A stretch of 64,000 nucleotides of DNA from Monosiga brevicollis MX1. Its lineage: Eukaryota > Opisthokonta > Choanoflagellata > Craspedida > Salpingoecidae. This document shows, one piece after another, positions 1 to 12,085 of this stretch. Made by a program: the position numbers and the translations under genes. Positions within the stretch are counted from its first letter, which is position 1; each line of letters starts with the position of its first letter. The notes under the pieces are model-generated. The model worked only from the letters and a program-made list of their open reading frames with translations, ran no database searches and was not told the DNA's origin. The stretch covers positions 1,050,116-1,114,115 of the forward strand of contig NW_001865049.1 of NCBI RefSeq assembly GCF_000002865.3, given 5' to 3'.

Positions 1-2054
1 TGCGAGTGCAATGACGGGTTTGCGGATGAGAGTCAATGCACGCGCACGGGCTGCGAAACGGATGAGGCTTGCTCAGGACACGGCGCATGCGGGGACAACG
101 GCCAGTGCGCATGTGATGCCGGGTGGATGGGCGAGGCATGCGAGCTGACGGTGTGTGGGGATGATCGAGCTATTTTGCCGGGTCTGCTGGTGACGTATTA
201 CAATGGCTACTCGTTTGATGAGCGTCGCATTGAGGTGGCCGAGCCGTCAGCGTACCGGGACATTGGCTACAATGCACCGCACCCGGATGTGCCTGCCGAT
301 TCGTTCAGCGTGACGTATGTTGGGTTTTTGCGACCCAAGGAGGCGGGCTGGTATCGGATGCGGCTGCGGTGCACGCGCGGGGCATGTGGCATGTACCTGA
401 ACCAGAGTGCCTATACGGATAGTGGGAATGCGGTGCTCATTGGCCGGGGCGAGATGGTTCGCCTGAAGCTGGAGTGGCAGCACTCAAACTACGACACCTA
501 TTTTTTCTTTGAGTGGATGGGGCCGTATGCGAGTGCTGCAGAGGCGCAAGCGGCTGGCGCGGCGGCGTTTGAGCAGGTGCCTGCGCATGCATTGGTTCAT
601 GAGGCGGTGTGTACGGGGGGCTGCTCTGGCCGTGGTTGCTGCGTGGCCTCGGACACCTGTGCATGCGAGGTGGGGTATGGCGGCGCAAGCTGCGAGGTTG
701 ATCTTGCAACGTGTGGCGCTGATGCGCCAGATGGAGCGCTCGTCTCTGGGGGTCTGCGGGCGCGCTATTATGCTGGGTCATTGACCGACCCTTTGCAAAC
801 TACGGCAACTCATGTGGATGGCGGTGTTGTCCAGCGGCTGAGCCTGGATTGGGGGTATAGTGCGCCCGTGTCTGGGATTCCCAGTGACTACTGGACTGGG
901 GTGTTTTTCGGGCGGATCGTGTCGGAGCAGACGGGGTGGCATCGGCTGCGCGTGACGGCGGGCTCAGTGGCCGTCCAGGCCTTTGTGGGTGGTGTGCGAT
1001 TGTTTTCTTGGACTGGCTCTTGGACGCAGTCTGTGTATTTGATTGCAGATCGGAGCTACGACATCCGTGTAGACGTGCGCGATGGCAATTATGAGGCCGG
1101 CCTGTGGGTGTACTGGGAGGGGCCTGGATTCATGGAGCATCTTGTGCCGAGTACAGCATTGTATCACTACGAGGAGGGCTTTATGTGTGGGTGTGGAGCC
1201 AGTGGCTGCAGTGGTGAATCGCGCGGCGTATGCGTGGGAGCTAGCTGTGCGTGTGGCGGGCAGTATAGCGGTGCATCCTGCGAGTATTTCCAGTGTCGGT
1301 CGGACGAGTGCCGCTTCAGCGACAGCTGCCACGATGCTGAGTGCAATGGCCAGGGCCGGTGCGTGGCGGGCGTGTGCGAGTGCAATGACGGGTTTGCGGA
1401 TGAGAGTCAATGCACGCGCACGGGCTGCGAAACGGATGAGGCTTGCTCAGGACACGGCGCATGCGGGGACAACGGCCAGTGCGCATGTGATGCCGGGTGG
1501 ATGGGCGAGGCATGCGAGCTGACGGTGTGTGGGGATGATCGAGCTATTTTGCCGGGTCTGCTGGTGACGTATTACAATGGCTACTCGTTTGATGAGCGTC
1601 GCATTGAGGTGGCCGAGCCGTCAGCGTACCGGGACATTGGCTACAATGCACCGCACCCGGATGTGCCTGCCGATTCGTTCAGCGTGACGTATGTTGGGTT
1701 TTTGCGACCCAAGGAGGCGGGCTGGTATCGGATGCGGCTGCGGTGCACGCGCGGGGCATGTGGCATGTACCTGAACCAGAGTGCCTATACGGATAGTGGG
1801 AATGCGGTGCTCATTGGCCGGGGCGAGATGGTTCGCCTGAAGCTGGAGTGGCAGCACTCGAACTACGACACCTATTTTTTCTTTGAGTGGATGGGGCCGT
1901 ATGCGAGTGCTGCAGAAGCGCAAGCGGCTGGCGCGGCGGCGTTTGAGCAGGTGCCTGCGCACGCATTGGTTCATGAGGCGGTGTGTACGGGGGGCTGCTC
2001 TGGCCGTGGTTGCTGCGTGGCCTCGGGCACCTGTGCATGCGAGGTGGGGTATGG
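1..2054 (+). repeat. Tandem 1,374-bp in-frame duplication of an EGF-PA14 unit
   Basis: Bases 1-680 are repeated at 1375-2054, an exact offset of 1,374 bp or 458 codons. I see only about four substitutions. The second half of each unit (681-1374 versus 2055 onward) is related only at protein level. One half therefore looks freshly duplicated or gene-converted while the other half has diverged. Confidence 0.92.
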
Positions 2055-5000
2055 TGGCCCTCGCTGCCAGACCTCTGAGCTATCTTGTGCATTATCTTCA
2101 CCCGTGCCTCGTGGTGCTTTGAGCCCTGGCCTTCAGGTTCGGTATTATAACGGCGTGCTTGAGGACGCCATATCAAGTGGCCCTCAGACAGCTTCATCTC
2201 GTGCGGACACGATCAACGTGAACTACGGTTACAATCCTCCTTTTGCAGGTGTTAATTCCGATTATTTCACTGTTGTCTGGACCGGTCGTATCTTAGCCCC
2301 CCAATCTGGATGGTACACCTTTCGCCTCACATGTGGGAGCATGTCTGCGCGCCTTTTCGTTGGTAATATCAAGCTTATTGACTGGACCTCGTCTTGGTCG
2401 CAAAGCATCTATCTCGTGCAAGGTCGCTACTACGAGCTTCGATATGATGCTCAAGACGGCTCCTATGAGGCGTCGACACAACTGTATTGGACGGGACCCG
2501 GGTTCATGGAACATCTGGTTCCCGGCACCGTGCTTTTTGCCTACAATGACACGGCCAGCTGCACCTGTGTTGATGATTGTACGCAACCCTCTCAAGGCGT
2601 GTGCCTTAACGGATATTGCAGTTGTGCCGGTCCGTACGCGGGTGACACATGTGCAGCTTTGCAGTGTCGGGTAGATGAATGTCGCTACTCAGATGACTGT
2701 TTCGACCCAAGCAAAGGTTCTGCCTATGCACAGTGCAGCGGGCGTGGTGTGTGTGACAATGGAATGTGCATGTGTGCGGAGAGCGGGAGCGTGCAAGTCG
2801 CATGCACAACCGATGCCTGCCCTGGTGACGGCACGTGCGGGCCTCACGGCTTTTGCACACCCTCTGGATGTCACTGTGACGCCGGCATGTTTGGTAATGC
2901 ATGCCAGTATTATGAAGACAGCGGCAGCGGGCTATGGCCAGGGGTGCACCTGCAATTTTTCAATGATGTGACCATGTCCGTGGCCGTTGCGTCAACCATC
3001 TCGGATTCTGTGCACGGCTCGTGGCCTGGAAGTCCGTTTCCCTCTGTCAATTCAGACCGTTTTGGTCTGTCGTATCAGGGTCACGTACTTTCCTTGGGGG
3101 TTGGGTGGTATAGAGTGCGCTGCACTACGTCAAGTATGTCATGTACCTGGTCATTCAATGCGACTACCGGTAATGTCGTGTATTTTGGAGATGGCTGGGT
3201 GCCATTTTCAGTGAATGCAACTCACACGACGTCCACTGCAACCCTGTCTCTTCAACTCTCGGGTCCATATGAGAACCAGACCATGGCTGGCAAAGCAGTC
3301 AACTTCTGGAGCCTCGAAAACTGGCAGCTTGGCCATATTGTAACTTGTGCAGAGGCTTGTGTTCACGGTCGATGCAATGGTGTCGGTGTCTGCGAATGTG
3401 ATCCCGGTTGGTCTGGGAGCGACTGCAGCACGTCGCTTCCACAATGTGGGCCTTCTGCGCTTGTTCCAATCGGCGGTGCCATTGCGCGCTATTTTGAGGA
3501 CCGTACCTTCAACACGTTAATCGGTACAAGCAGCGTTGAGAGATTGGGGCAAGATTTTGGTACTGGGGCGCCCTCCGCCAACGCTCCCGTGAACTACTTT
3601 GCCATTCGCTACGAGGCATTCCTCTCACTCCCGAACGATGGCTGGTACCGCTTTCGGTTATCCACCGGCAATATGGAGGGGACGTTGCGAGTCGCCGGAC
3701 AGCTAGTTATACCGACTTCATCCGGATTTAGTCACGAATTGTTTTTGCGAGGTGGGGTTGAGCACCCCCTTGTATTCCAGATCTACGAAACCAATCGTTA
3801 TGAGTGTAGCTTTGATTTGAATGTTCGAGGCGAGAACAGCTACGAAGTGGACCTGGACTCGCTCTCTCTGCATTACTACTCTGGCTCGTGTGGTTGCTTG
3901 CCATGTGATTTAGCTGCTGTGAATGACTATGATCCCGTCTTTGACTCGGGTTCCGTGGAAAATCTGACCATTCAGGAGGGGCGCCTCGGTGCAGTTCGGT
4001 GGCTTGCAGCGATTGATCCAGACACTGGCGATGCCTTTGGCATGTCCTACACCCTCGTTACTGATCCTACTGGCTGCTTTGGCATAAACAACGTTACTGG
4101 AGCATTGTCCTTGCTCTGTGTCCTGCGAAAGGCAAACGAACCAGCCTTTGCACTCGCCGTGCAAGCTTCGGATTCAGGCTCACCTTCTCGAAACACCACA
4201 GCGCAACTTTACATCACAGTAGAGTGTGCCGAGGGATTCGTTGGTCCCAATTGCTCTGATTGTTCGGTGGGCTATGGAGGCTCCACTTGTGCTGCTTGTG
4301 TTGCGTGTTCTAGTCATGGACAATGCGGAGAGGAGGGTCTGTGTTATTGCACCTCTGAGGTCTTTACGGGGCCATCGTGCGAAGATTGCATTGATCGTCA
4401 CTACGGCGGTGCCTGTGAGCCTTTACCTTGGCTGTTCAGCGTTGTGCCCTCAACTGGCCTTGACTTGGGGAGCACAAAGGTGGCCTTGACGATTCACAAT
4501 ATGCCAGAGGCGCGGACCAATCCTATTTGTTCCTTTGCTGACATTCAAGTAGCTGCAACCATCGAAGACAACGCGACGGTCACCTGCCTGGCGCCTCGTC
4601 ATGAGCCGGCGGCAGTTGCGATCAAAGTTTCCTTTGATGGTGGCATGTCGTGGATCGGGCCTGCTGTGGGCATACCCTTCACCTACGTTGGCAATTGCCC
4701 TCAAACGGATTGTCCACCAACTCGGGCGAATTGTGTCTTTGGCAAGTGTTATTGCAAGCTGCAGTATTTTGGCGATAAGTGCGCACAGCAATACGTGCAG
4801 CCCAAAATCAAGGCAGTCAGCAATAGTGAGGTGCTTCCGGGCGCAGCGTATTCCCAGCGATTGGATTTGCAAGCTGGAAACGGTGATATTCATTGGGTTC
4901 TCATGCAAGCTCCATCGGGGGCATACATGGATGGGGCAACTGTTATTTGGCCCATGACTTTTGGTGCCCCAGTGCCACACGTTTTTCGCGTGGAGGCACG

Positions 5001-8000
5001 AAACACCTATGCCACGGGTTCGACAGAGTGGAAGGTCAATGTTCCCTTCTCTTACAAGACCAGCATTCATGCTACTGGTTTATCGGGCGTTCGCGGCTCA
5101 CCCGCCCTTCTTAAGCTTCAAGGTTTTGTGAATCAAAGTCGGCCTGATATCCGTCTCGACACAGTTGGCAACCTTGGCATCAAAATTTGGTTAGTCATTG
5201 CAGCTCACACCTGAGCATCAAACTCTTAAAAAAAAATTCTTTTTTGCTTTGTTTCTTTTGCTTCCTCACATACTTGTCTTGTTTTGCTTGGGACCCTGAA
5301 GGCTTGTTCGAGCCGGCGCATCCGGGCGCCGAGTTGCACCGCAGAGCACGATTCTGACGGTCAAGACGATGGAAAGTGGCCAGTTTGCATTCAACCTGAG
5401 CCTTCAAGACGTCGGTGTCTACACAATCGTAAGTGCGTCCGAGGCAGTAAAGAAAGAACGCTGTCGCTACTGAAATCATGATTGAAAAGGACTTGGCTAA
5501 ATTTTGCTTTGCATGCTTGCAGGGCGTTTCACACGTAGATGCGACAGCTCCAGAAGATCAGCGAAGCTTTGAGCTTGCAGGTTTGGTGGGGTCTGCATCA
5601 TCGGTGGAGGTTTCGTTGATCTCAGGGTACAACGGCACAGTGTTCCTTGCACGAATCACAAACCCGTCTTCAACTACCATCTCAAACATTTCTGTTGCGT
5701 TGTCTGGTCTATACGGGTTGGCAATCCCGAGCGGCCTTTCGCTACGAGCATTTACGGATCGGGAGAGTATTGCACCGCGCAGTAGTACAACGTTGCGTCT
5801 CGCAGTCACCAGCAATTTTGATTATTCAGGCGTTGTCCTGGTCGCCGTCCGTGTGACGGACCCAGTTTACAACTCCTTCCTTCCGATCAACCTAGCCGTG
5901 TCTGTTGTGCCGCCATCTGCTCGTATCCAGACATCCGCCACGTATTTTTCGATTACAGCCGTTCGCAACCAAACAACAAGCCGCTCATTGACGATTACCA
6001 ACGTTGGAAGTGCGGCAACCCCGGCTCTCGTTGTTGCCGTTCCAGAGGATCAATCCTTAATATCAGTGACAGCGAGCAAGATTGCTCCTTTGGCCCCTCA
6101 AGAGAGCGTTGATATTTCCCTGTCGGTGCGCCCGCAAGCTGATGCGGAATTGCAGCGTGGGTCAGCCACTTTGGTGGTGCGGTCTGAGATGCCATCTGCT
6201 TTGAACTCTGTGCAAATTCGTTTGGACTTTACAATTTCGAGCAATGCTTCGTACGACGTGGCTGTTGTGGTAGAAGATGAGTACACATTTTTTGCCGACG
6301 GTGCACCAAACGTGTCCGCGGCGCTGGTCCGCCTGGTTGGACAAAGTCGAAGCTTCAGCTTACGTGCCACGACGGATCATTCCGGCATGGTAACTTTTGC
6401 CAATGTTCCCGAGGGGGTGTACGAGGTGAGCGCACAGGCTCTGGGGCATGCCTCTGATTCTATGCTCATTCGAGTCAACGACGAGCTTGGCTTGACCCAC
6501 CTCTTTTTGGCGCGCTCGGCTGTGAGCTATGTTTGGACCGTCACACCGACTGAGATTGAGGAAACCTACTCATTCACCTTGGAAGCCGTGTTTGAAGCTC
6601 GAGTGCCAATGCCCGTCGTTACCATCGAGCCAAGCTCGATTGATTTGGAGCGGCTCTCGTTTGGAGACGTGACACAACTGGACTTTGTGATTACGAATCA
6701 TGGCTTGATTGCTGCAGAGAATCCTTTGCTGATTCTTCCAGAAAATCCCTTCGTCTCATTTGTACCCCTGGGTGAACCAAGTGCAGTGATACCAGCAGAG
6801 ACTACAATTGTGTACTCATATGCCATTATTGTGGATGGTGCTACGCCGGGGGATGATGATGCTGTTGTTCTTGATGACGATGATATCAATGGGGATGACG
6901 ATGCCACTAGCAACGACCAAGTCACTGACGATGACGATGCCACTAGCAACGATCAAGTCACTGACGATGACGATGCCACTAGCAACGACCAAGTCACTGA
7001 CGATGACGATGCCACTAGCAACGACCAAGTCACTGACGATGACGATGCCACTAGCAACGACCAAGTCACTGACGATGACGATGCCACTAGCAACGACCAG
7101 GTCACTGACGATGACGATGCCACTAGCAACGACCAGGTCACTGACGATGACGATGCCACTAGCAACGACCAAGTCACTGACGATGACGATGCCACTAGCA
7201 ACGACCAAGTCACTGACGATGACGATGCCACTAGCAACGACCAGGTCACTGACGATGACGATGCCACTAGCAACGACCAAGTCACTGACGATGACGATGC
7301 AATCGATGACGACATAAACGATGATGTCCCGGCCGATGATGATATCCCTGCCGATGATGATATTCCGGCCGATGATGATATCCCGGCCGATGATGATGAC
7401 GGAGCTGGTCCTGGTAGTGCACCAAGTGGGGGCTATGCAAGTGTTTGTTATACTGGCCGATTTTCGTATCAGTATCGCTGCCGAGGCTTGGAAACTCGGG
7501 CTCGAGCAATTGAGGTGACTCGTGGCGGTCGGCCATGTTCCTCTTCCGGCATTGCTTCCGGCAAGACCTACTATGGTACACTCGGCAGTTCCAGCTCGAT
7601 CGTTTACGCTGGAGTTTCCATTGCTTCGTCAGCCGGCTGTGGGGCACCTTGCCAGCTGCGTGATATCTTGAGTAACTGTATCGGAAATCGATGTACAGGT
7701 TCCGCCGCCGCCGCTGCGCTGAGCATGCAGTGCAACGATGCGCCTGACCTTGCGAGGCGACTTTCGCGAGCAATCATTGATTGCACAATTGGTGGCTGTC
7801 CTGGTGCCGTCGCTAACATTCCTTTCTGTACTACTGACGCGATCGGCATTGTACAGTGCATTGGCAATGTTGTGGTTGGTTGCACTGGTCCTTATGGTGC
7901 AGGTAGGCCTTTTTCTTGCCGGCATGTTTTCCGCACACCACCTTTTTTGTGGCATGACGACTGAAATAAAATGTTCTCGATAAAATATTCCTCTGCCGTT

Positions 8001-10952
8001 GTGGTTATATCTTTTTTTTTCCGTTGGTCTTAGTCTCATACCTCTGTTAATAATGTCCCTTTGCTTTCGAACTTAGCTGCTAGCGCCGGTTTCGGAGCAG
8101 CCATGTGCTCTGCAAGTATGGGACAAGCTCTTCAAACTGGACGACGTCGACGAGACATGACGCCTTCCTTCTTCGAGCTCGTTCGTCGAGATGCCGACGA
8201 GGATCTTGCTGCAGAGACATTCTTCTTGGCCTCAACGTGGCTAAACAACTATGTGCTGCTGATGCAAGCCATCTTCGGTGTACAAGAGCAAAATTTGGCA
8301 TTTTCTTACAGCCCTACTTTTCAAGCCCAGCACTTCATGCCAGCCTTGGCTGAGGGCAGTGAGCTGGATTCGCTGATTTCAGCTGGTGAGCTTGTGGATT
8401 TGCTCGACGCCACCCCACCTGGCGTCAATGCAAGCGAGCTTGAAGCGTGGCTGTTGCGCTATAATCGCACCGCCACTGCGTGGATATCTGGGAATTTTGA
8501 GGCAGAGCCGGGTGCTTTGTTTGACATCGACGAGATTGAGACTCGATTTGTGCAGATGCAAGACGACACGGCGGCTGCTAAACTCATGGGCTACGCGGAT
8601 ATCCTATCGGCCCACCAAGGTCTGCAACAGGTTTGGGAGTCGGCCAAAGAGGCGGCTGCTCGAAAATCTGGTGTCTGTGCTTCAGTTACCATGACGATTG
8701 AGCAGGATGTTGTCCTCACACGCTCCGCATTCGAGGCAAAACTTGAGATCTCCAATGAAGATGTTTCAGAGCTAACAAACATTCAAGTTGAGTTTGACAT
8801 TCGGCACGCTATCACCGGCATCAGTTCACGTGCTGTATTCGAGATTGGCAATGCCAGCTATAGTGGTGGATTGAGTGGAGCGCTAGAGACTGGCACCTTG
8901 CCAGGTGGGTCTGTGGGCATGGCAACCTGGTTGATGATTCCCAATGCCCTTGCCGCACCCACGCAAAGCCCTGAAGAATATGCGGTCGGGGGCACGCTGT
9001 CATACACTTTGAATGGACTCTCCACATCAGTGAGCTTGTTTCCAGACACCATCACGGTGCGACCCGACCCACGCATGACGATTCACTACTTTTTGCAAGA
9101 GTTCATTACGTCTGATGATCCTTTCACCCCCGAAAAGGAGGCTGCATTGCCCGCTGTGCTAGCAGTCGTGCTTCACAACCATGGAAATGGTACTGCAAAT
9201 GGCATGCGCATTTCCGCTGGACAACCAGAAATCGCTGAGAACGAAAAAGGGCTCTTGATTGGTTTTGAACTGCAGCAAACAGCCATCAATGGCGCGCCTG
9301 TCGTTCCACCACAACTGGAAAATGTGGTCCTTGGCGATTTGGAGCCTCATTCGAGCCGCGTCGTCACGTGGAAATTGCTGACCACGCTGCAAGGTCGTTT
9401 TACGGCATTCAAGGCTGAGATGCAATACAATAACATTCTTGGCAAGCCCGAGCTGGCACTCATCGAGTCCGTGAGCTCTTATCAGCTCTTGAATATGGCA
9501 GCTGTAGCGAATGGGTTTGAATTTGTGGTTCGAACCGGCTCAAATATATTTGCTTTGTTGCATAGCCGCGACCCGCGCGTGATCACTCCTCTCGCCAACC
9601 CCACCGGTATTGTCAACAGCGTTTTTGACGATGAGAGTGGAGTGTTGACGTTTGCATCTCAAACTTTAGTCCCAGGGTATCGCCTCACGCAAGTGCGCTT
9701 GCCTGCGCGCCAACGCGCCCAACAAGTGCTGCGACGACTCAATGGAACAAGTGTGGATATTGATTCAAGTCGTTTCTGGGTAATACACGTGACGAATCAC
9801 TATGATGAGACACGTCGCCGGCGGGAGGTCGCGGAAACGATTTCGACGCTATATATCGTTGACAGCACAACTGGCACAGAGCTGATCTCCTACGACGCGC
9901 ATCTCGTTCCTGATCCCCCGCAGTTGGCCAACAATACTGGTGCAGACGACACTCCGATCAGCACGACCCCTGGCGCGGCTTTAACGTCCATCTCAACCAC
10001 AGCAAATGGCAACGGCCACGGGAGCACTGGTTACAGCACAAACAGCCCTGATAGTGAGAACGACGATGCTGTTGATGACGACATCCTCGGACAATGGTCG
10101 ACACTCACCGGTGACAAAGACCAAACCTCAACGACCGTAGACCCAGCACAGGAGAATCGCGACCCGACCGGAGACCGGTCTAAAGCTGCTTTTCCGTTTT
10201 GGATCATTGTCGTTGTCATTATCCTGATGCTGCTGATAGTGTTCATGTTGCTCGTTTACTACTGGCGCCGCAGCCGTGTCGGAGCACGGACGACCCCGAG
10301 TGGAAAGCACAGCTCCATAGACCCAGGACTCGAACAGCGTACAAACTTTGTCAATCCTGCATATGTTGATCATAGCATGCAAGCCTCTGATGGCATGTAC
10401 TCGGAGATTTCGGCTCAAGACCAGCGTGCTGTGATTAATCCGTTATATTCGGATGTGCAGGGAGAATCTGTTTCACCTGTGAGTGCCCAGGCGTCCTTTG
10501 AGCCGCAGAGTGGCTATGGTACATCCAATGGCCAGTACTTTGATCCTCGTAAATCAGCAGATCACTATTTCGATCCAAGTGGTTCAACCCATTCCAAGAA
10601 CGGCGAGGTAGATTACTTCGATCCACGCCTTGGTGGGGCATCAGAATACTTTGATCCAAGTCATGGCAGGAACGAGGCAGAGTACTTCGACCCGCAAGCT
10701 AGACAAGCAGCCCTCTTTTCAACAGAAACGCTTCGAGGCACTGCGACGACATCGATTCTGCGCCAAGATAATTATTTTGACCCCCACGCTCTTCGTGCGG
10801 CGGGAGCACGCGAGTTAATGGGCGATGATGATACTCTGTATGCTGACGGTGTTGAGGTTGGTGCTATGCAGTCTATTCCCCATTTTGAGCCATTTGAGGA
10901 GGTAGAAGACGACCGTGAAGGTTATCTTGAAGTCACCGAAGAGTCGTCATAA
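1..10952 (+). CDS. Giant PA14/EGF/cadherin type I membrane protein, 5' end outside window
   Basis: Coding is open from base 1, so the start lies upstream. Exons by hand: 1-5189, 5302-5428, 5523-7902, 8077-10952; phases 2, 0 and 1 join cleanly, giving 3,523 residues in the window. In order: EGF (1-150), PA14-like at about 178-590, 735-1165, 1552-1965, 2115-2545, 2930-3330 and 3460-3895, with EGF modules between; a cadherin repeat (about 3925-4220; DPDTGD, TGAL and ASDSGSP motifs); EGF; an IPT/TIG domain (about 4425-4695); EGF; a cadherin-like Ig fold. Exon 3 holds NEW3/CARDB-like folds, a carboxypeptidase-regulatory-like fold (about 6250-6510) and the acidic repeat. Exon 4 has a conserved-looking block with DDPFTPEKE and AENEKGLLIGFEL, then one transmembrane helix (about 10190-10260) and a roughly 230-residue cytoplasmic tail. 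The role is probably cell-surface adhesion or carbohydrate binding (PA14) coupled to tail signalling; the ligand is unknown. Confidence 0.85.
6889..7299 (+). repeat. 36-bp minisatellite coding 11 acidic 12-residue repeats
   Basis: Eleven units start every 36 bp from 6901 to 7261. Each codes DDDDATSNDQVT, differing only at silent C/T and A/G sites. The array is in frame within exon 3 of the giant adhesion protein. It is followed at about 7327-7400 by a second acidic repeat, DDDIPA in 18-bp units. The stretch is rich in Asp, Ser and Thr, so it is probably a flexible, calcium-binding or heavily glycosylated stalk outside the membrane. That role is inference. Confidence 0.95.
10262..10949 (+). 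other. Cytoplasmic tail with six YFDP and two NPxY motifs
   Basis: After the transmembrane helix the tail carries NPAY and NPLY (PTB-type motifs), MYSEIS, and six copies of YFDP between about 10533 and 10785, each preceded by Q, H, D, E, E or N. It also has a late TLYADG and ends in GYLEVTEESS. The spacing of the YFDP copies is irregular, so this is not a simple DNA repeat. A multi-site tyrosine phosphorylation and SH2/PTB docking tail is the natural reading, but no kinase-substrate link is shown here. Confidence 0.75.
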
Positions 10953-12085
10953 GCGGCCGGCGCCATAATGCCACAGAAGTACATTGACATGTGAACCAAG
11001 ATGCCATCAACGTTAACATGTAAATCTTTGGTTTTTTTTTGAGGTCTTGGATAGTAGGACTGAAAGTCTGTGAACTGCACTCGTCTTTTTTGCTGTTTTT
11101 CAAATTTGGTTGGTGATGCAGTTCCATCACCGTTTGGTGTGGTTTCAAAACGGCAGCGTTATTCCTGAATTAACTTATGCCAATTCGTTTGCTGGTACAC
11201 GTAGCTGCAACTGCTTTAGTATGATGTGTTGCTCTGGCGATCAGGGATTCCGCATGCGTCTCGAAAAAAAATCGTTTAAAATCAATGAAATTTCATCATT
11301 ATTCAAATGCTCGCAAGTAGGGCCGCAAATACATGTACATTATTTCTAAATCTCTGGTATTTGGTAAGGTACTTCGAAGAGAAATGACTTTCACGCTCAA
11401 AGTGCGACCGAGCATTATCGGCAAGTCGTGTGACCACCCCAAATTCACCTTTGACACACAACCAAAGTGAAAATGATTTGAATTAATCTTTCTCGTCATC
11501 AGGCACACCCAGGGGAATTTCAACTTTGCTGAAGACTTTTCTGGTTCATGGAGTCTGCTCTTGGAGGAGTTCTCAAGCTCGTGTTGCCAAACAATCAGCT
11601 GCATTCTGGCCCGCATTCTGTCATACTCGGGCGGCACCTCCGGCTAGTTTTGTGCGATGATGAATCCACTCTAAGATTGCAGAGTGGCTCTCGTTGAATT
11701 GAGCCACACGTGGCTGATTAGGGAACACAAATCTATGATGTAACAAAACAATGACCGGTAAACTAATGTAACTACTGCAGGTTTTCAAAGTCGGGGGCGC
11801 ATGTCTCCACGTCCAAGAGATTAGGCTTTCTGAAGTAATCCGGATCCATCAGGTAGATTCGATATCTAAGATTTGTGGGCGCACACAGACGCACATGCCA
11901 CCATGTTTCAATGAGTAAACAATCTGTAGTTCATCTGGAGGCTCGCTCGCACTTTGCATCCCACACGAGTACGCCACCCCCTCAAGACTGCCATTCGAGT
12001 GCGCCCTTCCTGTTTTTACTTTTTGTTTCAGTCTTTTTTTTTCGGGCTCTGTATGGTGTGAGTGTGGATGTGTGTGCGCGCGTGC
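10953..12085. other. Tail-to-tail intergenic region
   Basis: The 3' ends of the plus-strand adhesion gene and the minus-strand giant secreted-protein gene meet here, so this stretch should hold both 3' untranslated regions. I find no convincing exon, RNA gene or repeat, only short AT-rich runs. Confidence 0.6.

Noticed and set aside
6816-7315. Long open frames on other strands and frames over the acidic repeat
   Set aside because: They are by-products of a 36-bp period, which keeps every frame open.
7960-7990. AATAAA-like sequences as a polyadenylation site ending the first gene at 7964
   Set aside because: They fall in an intron (7903-8076) whose flanking exons join in phase and supply the transmembrane helix and tail.
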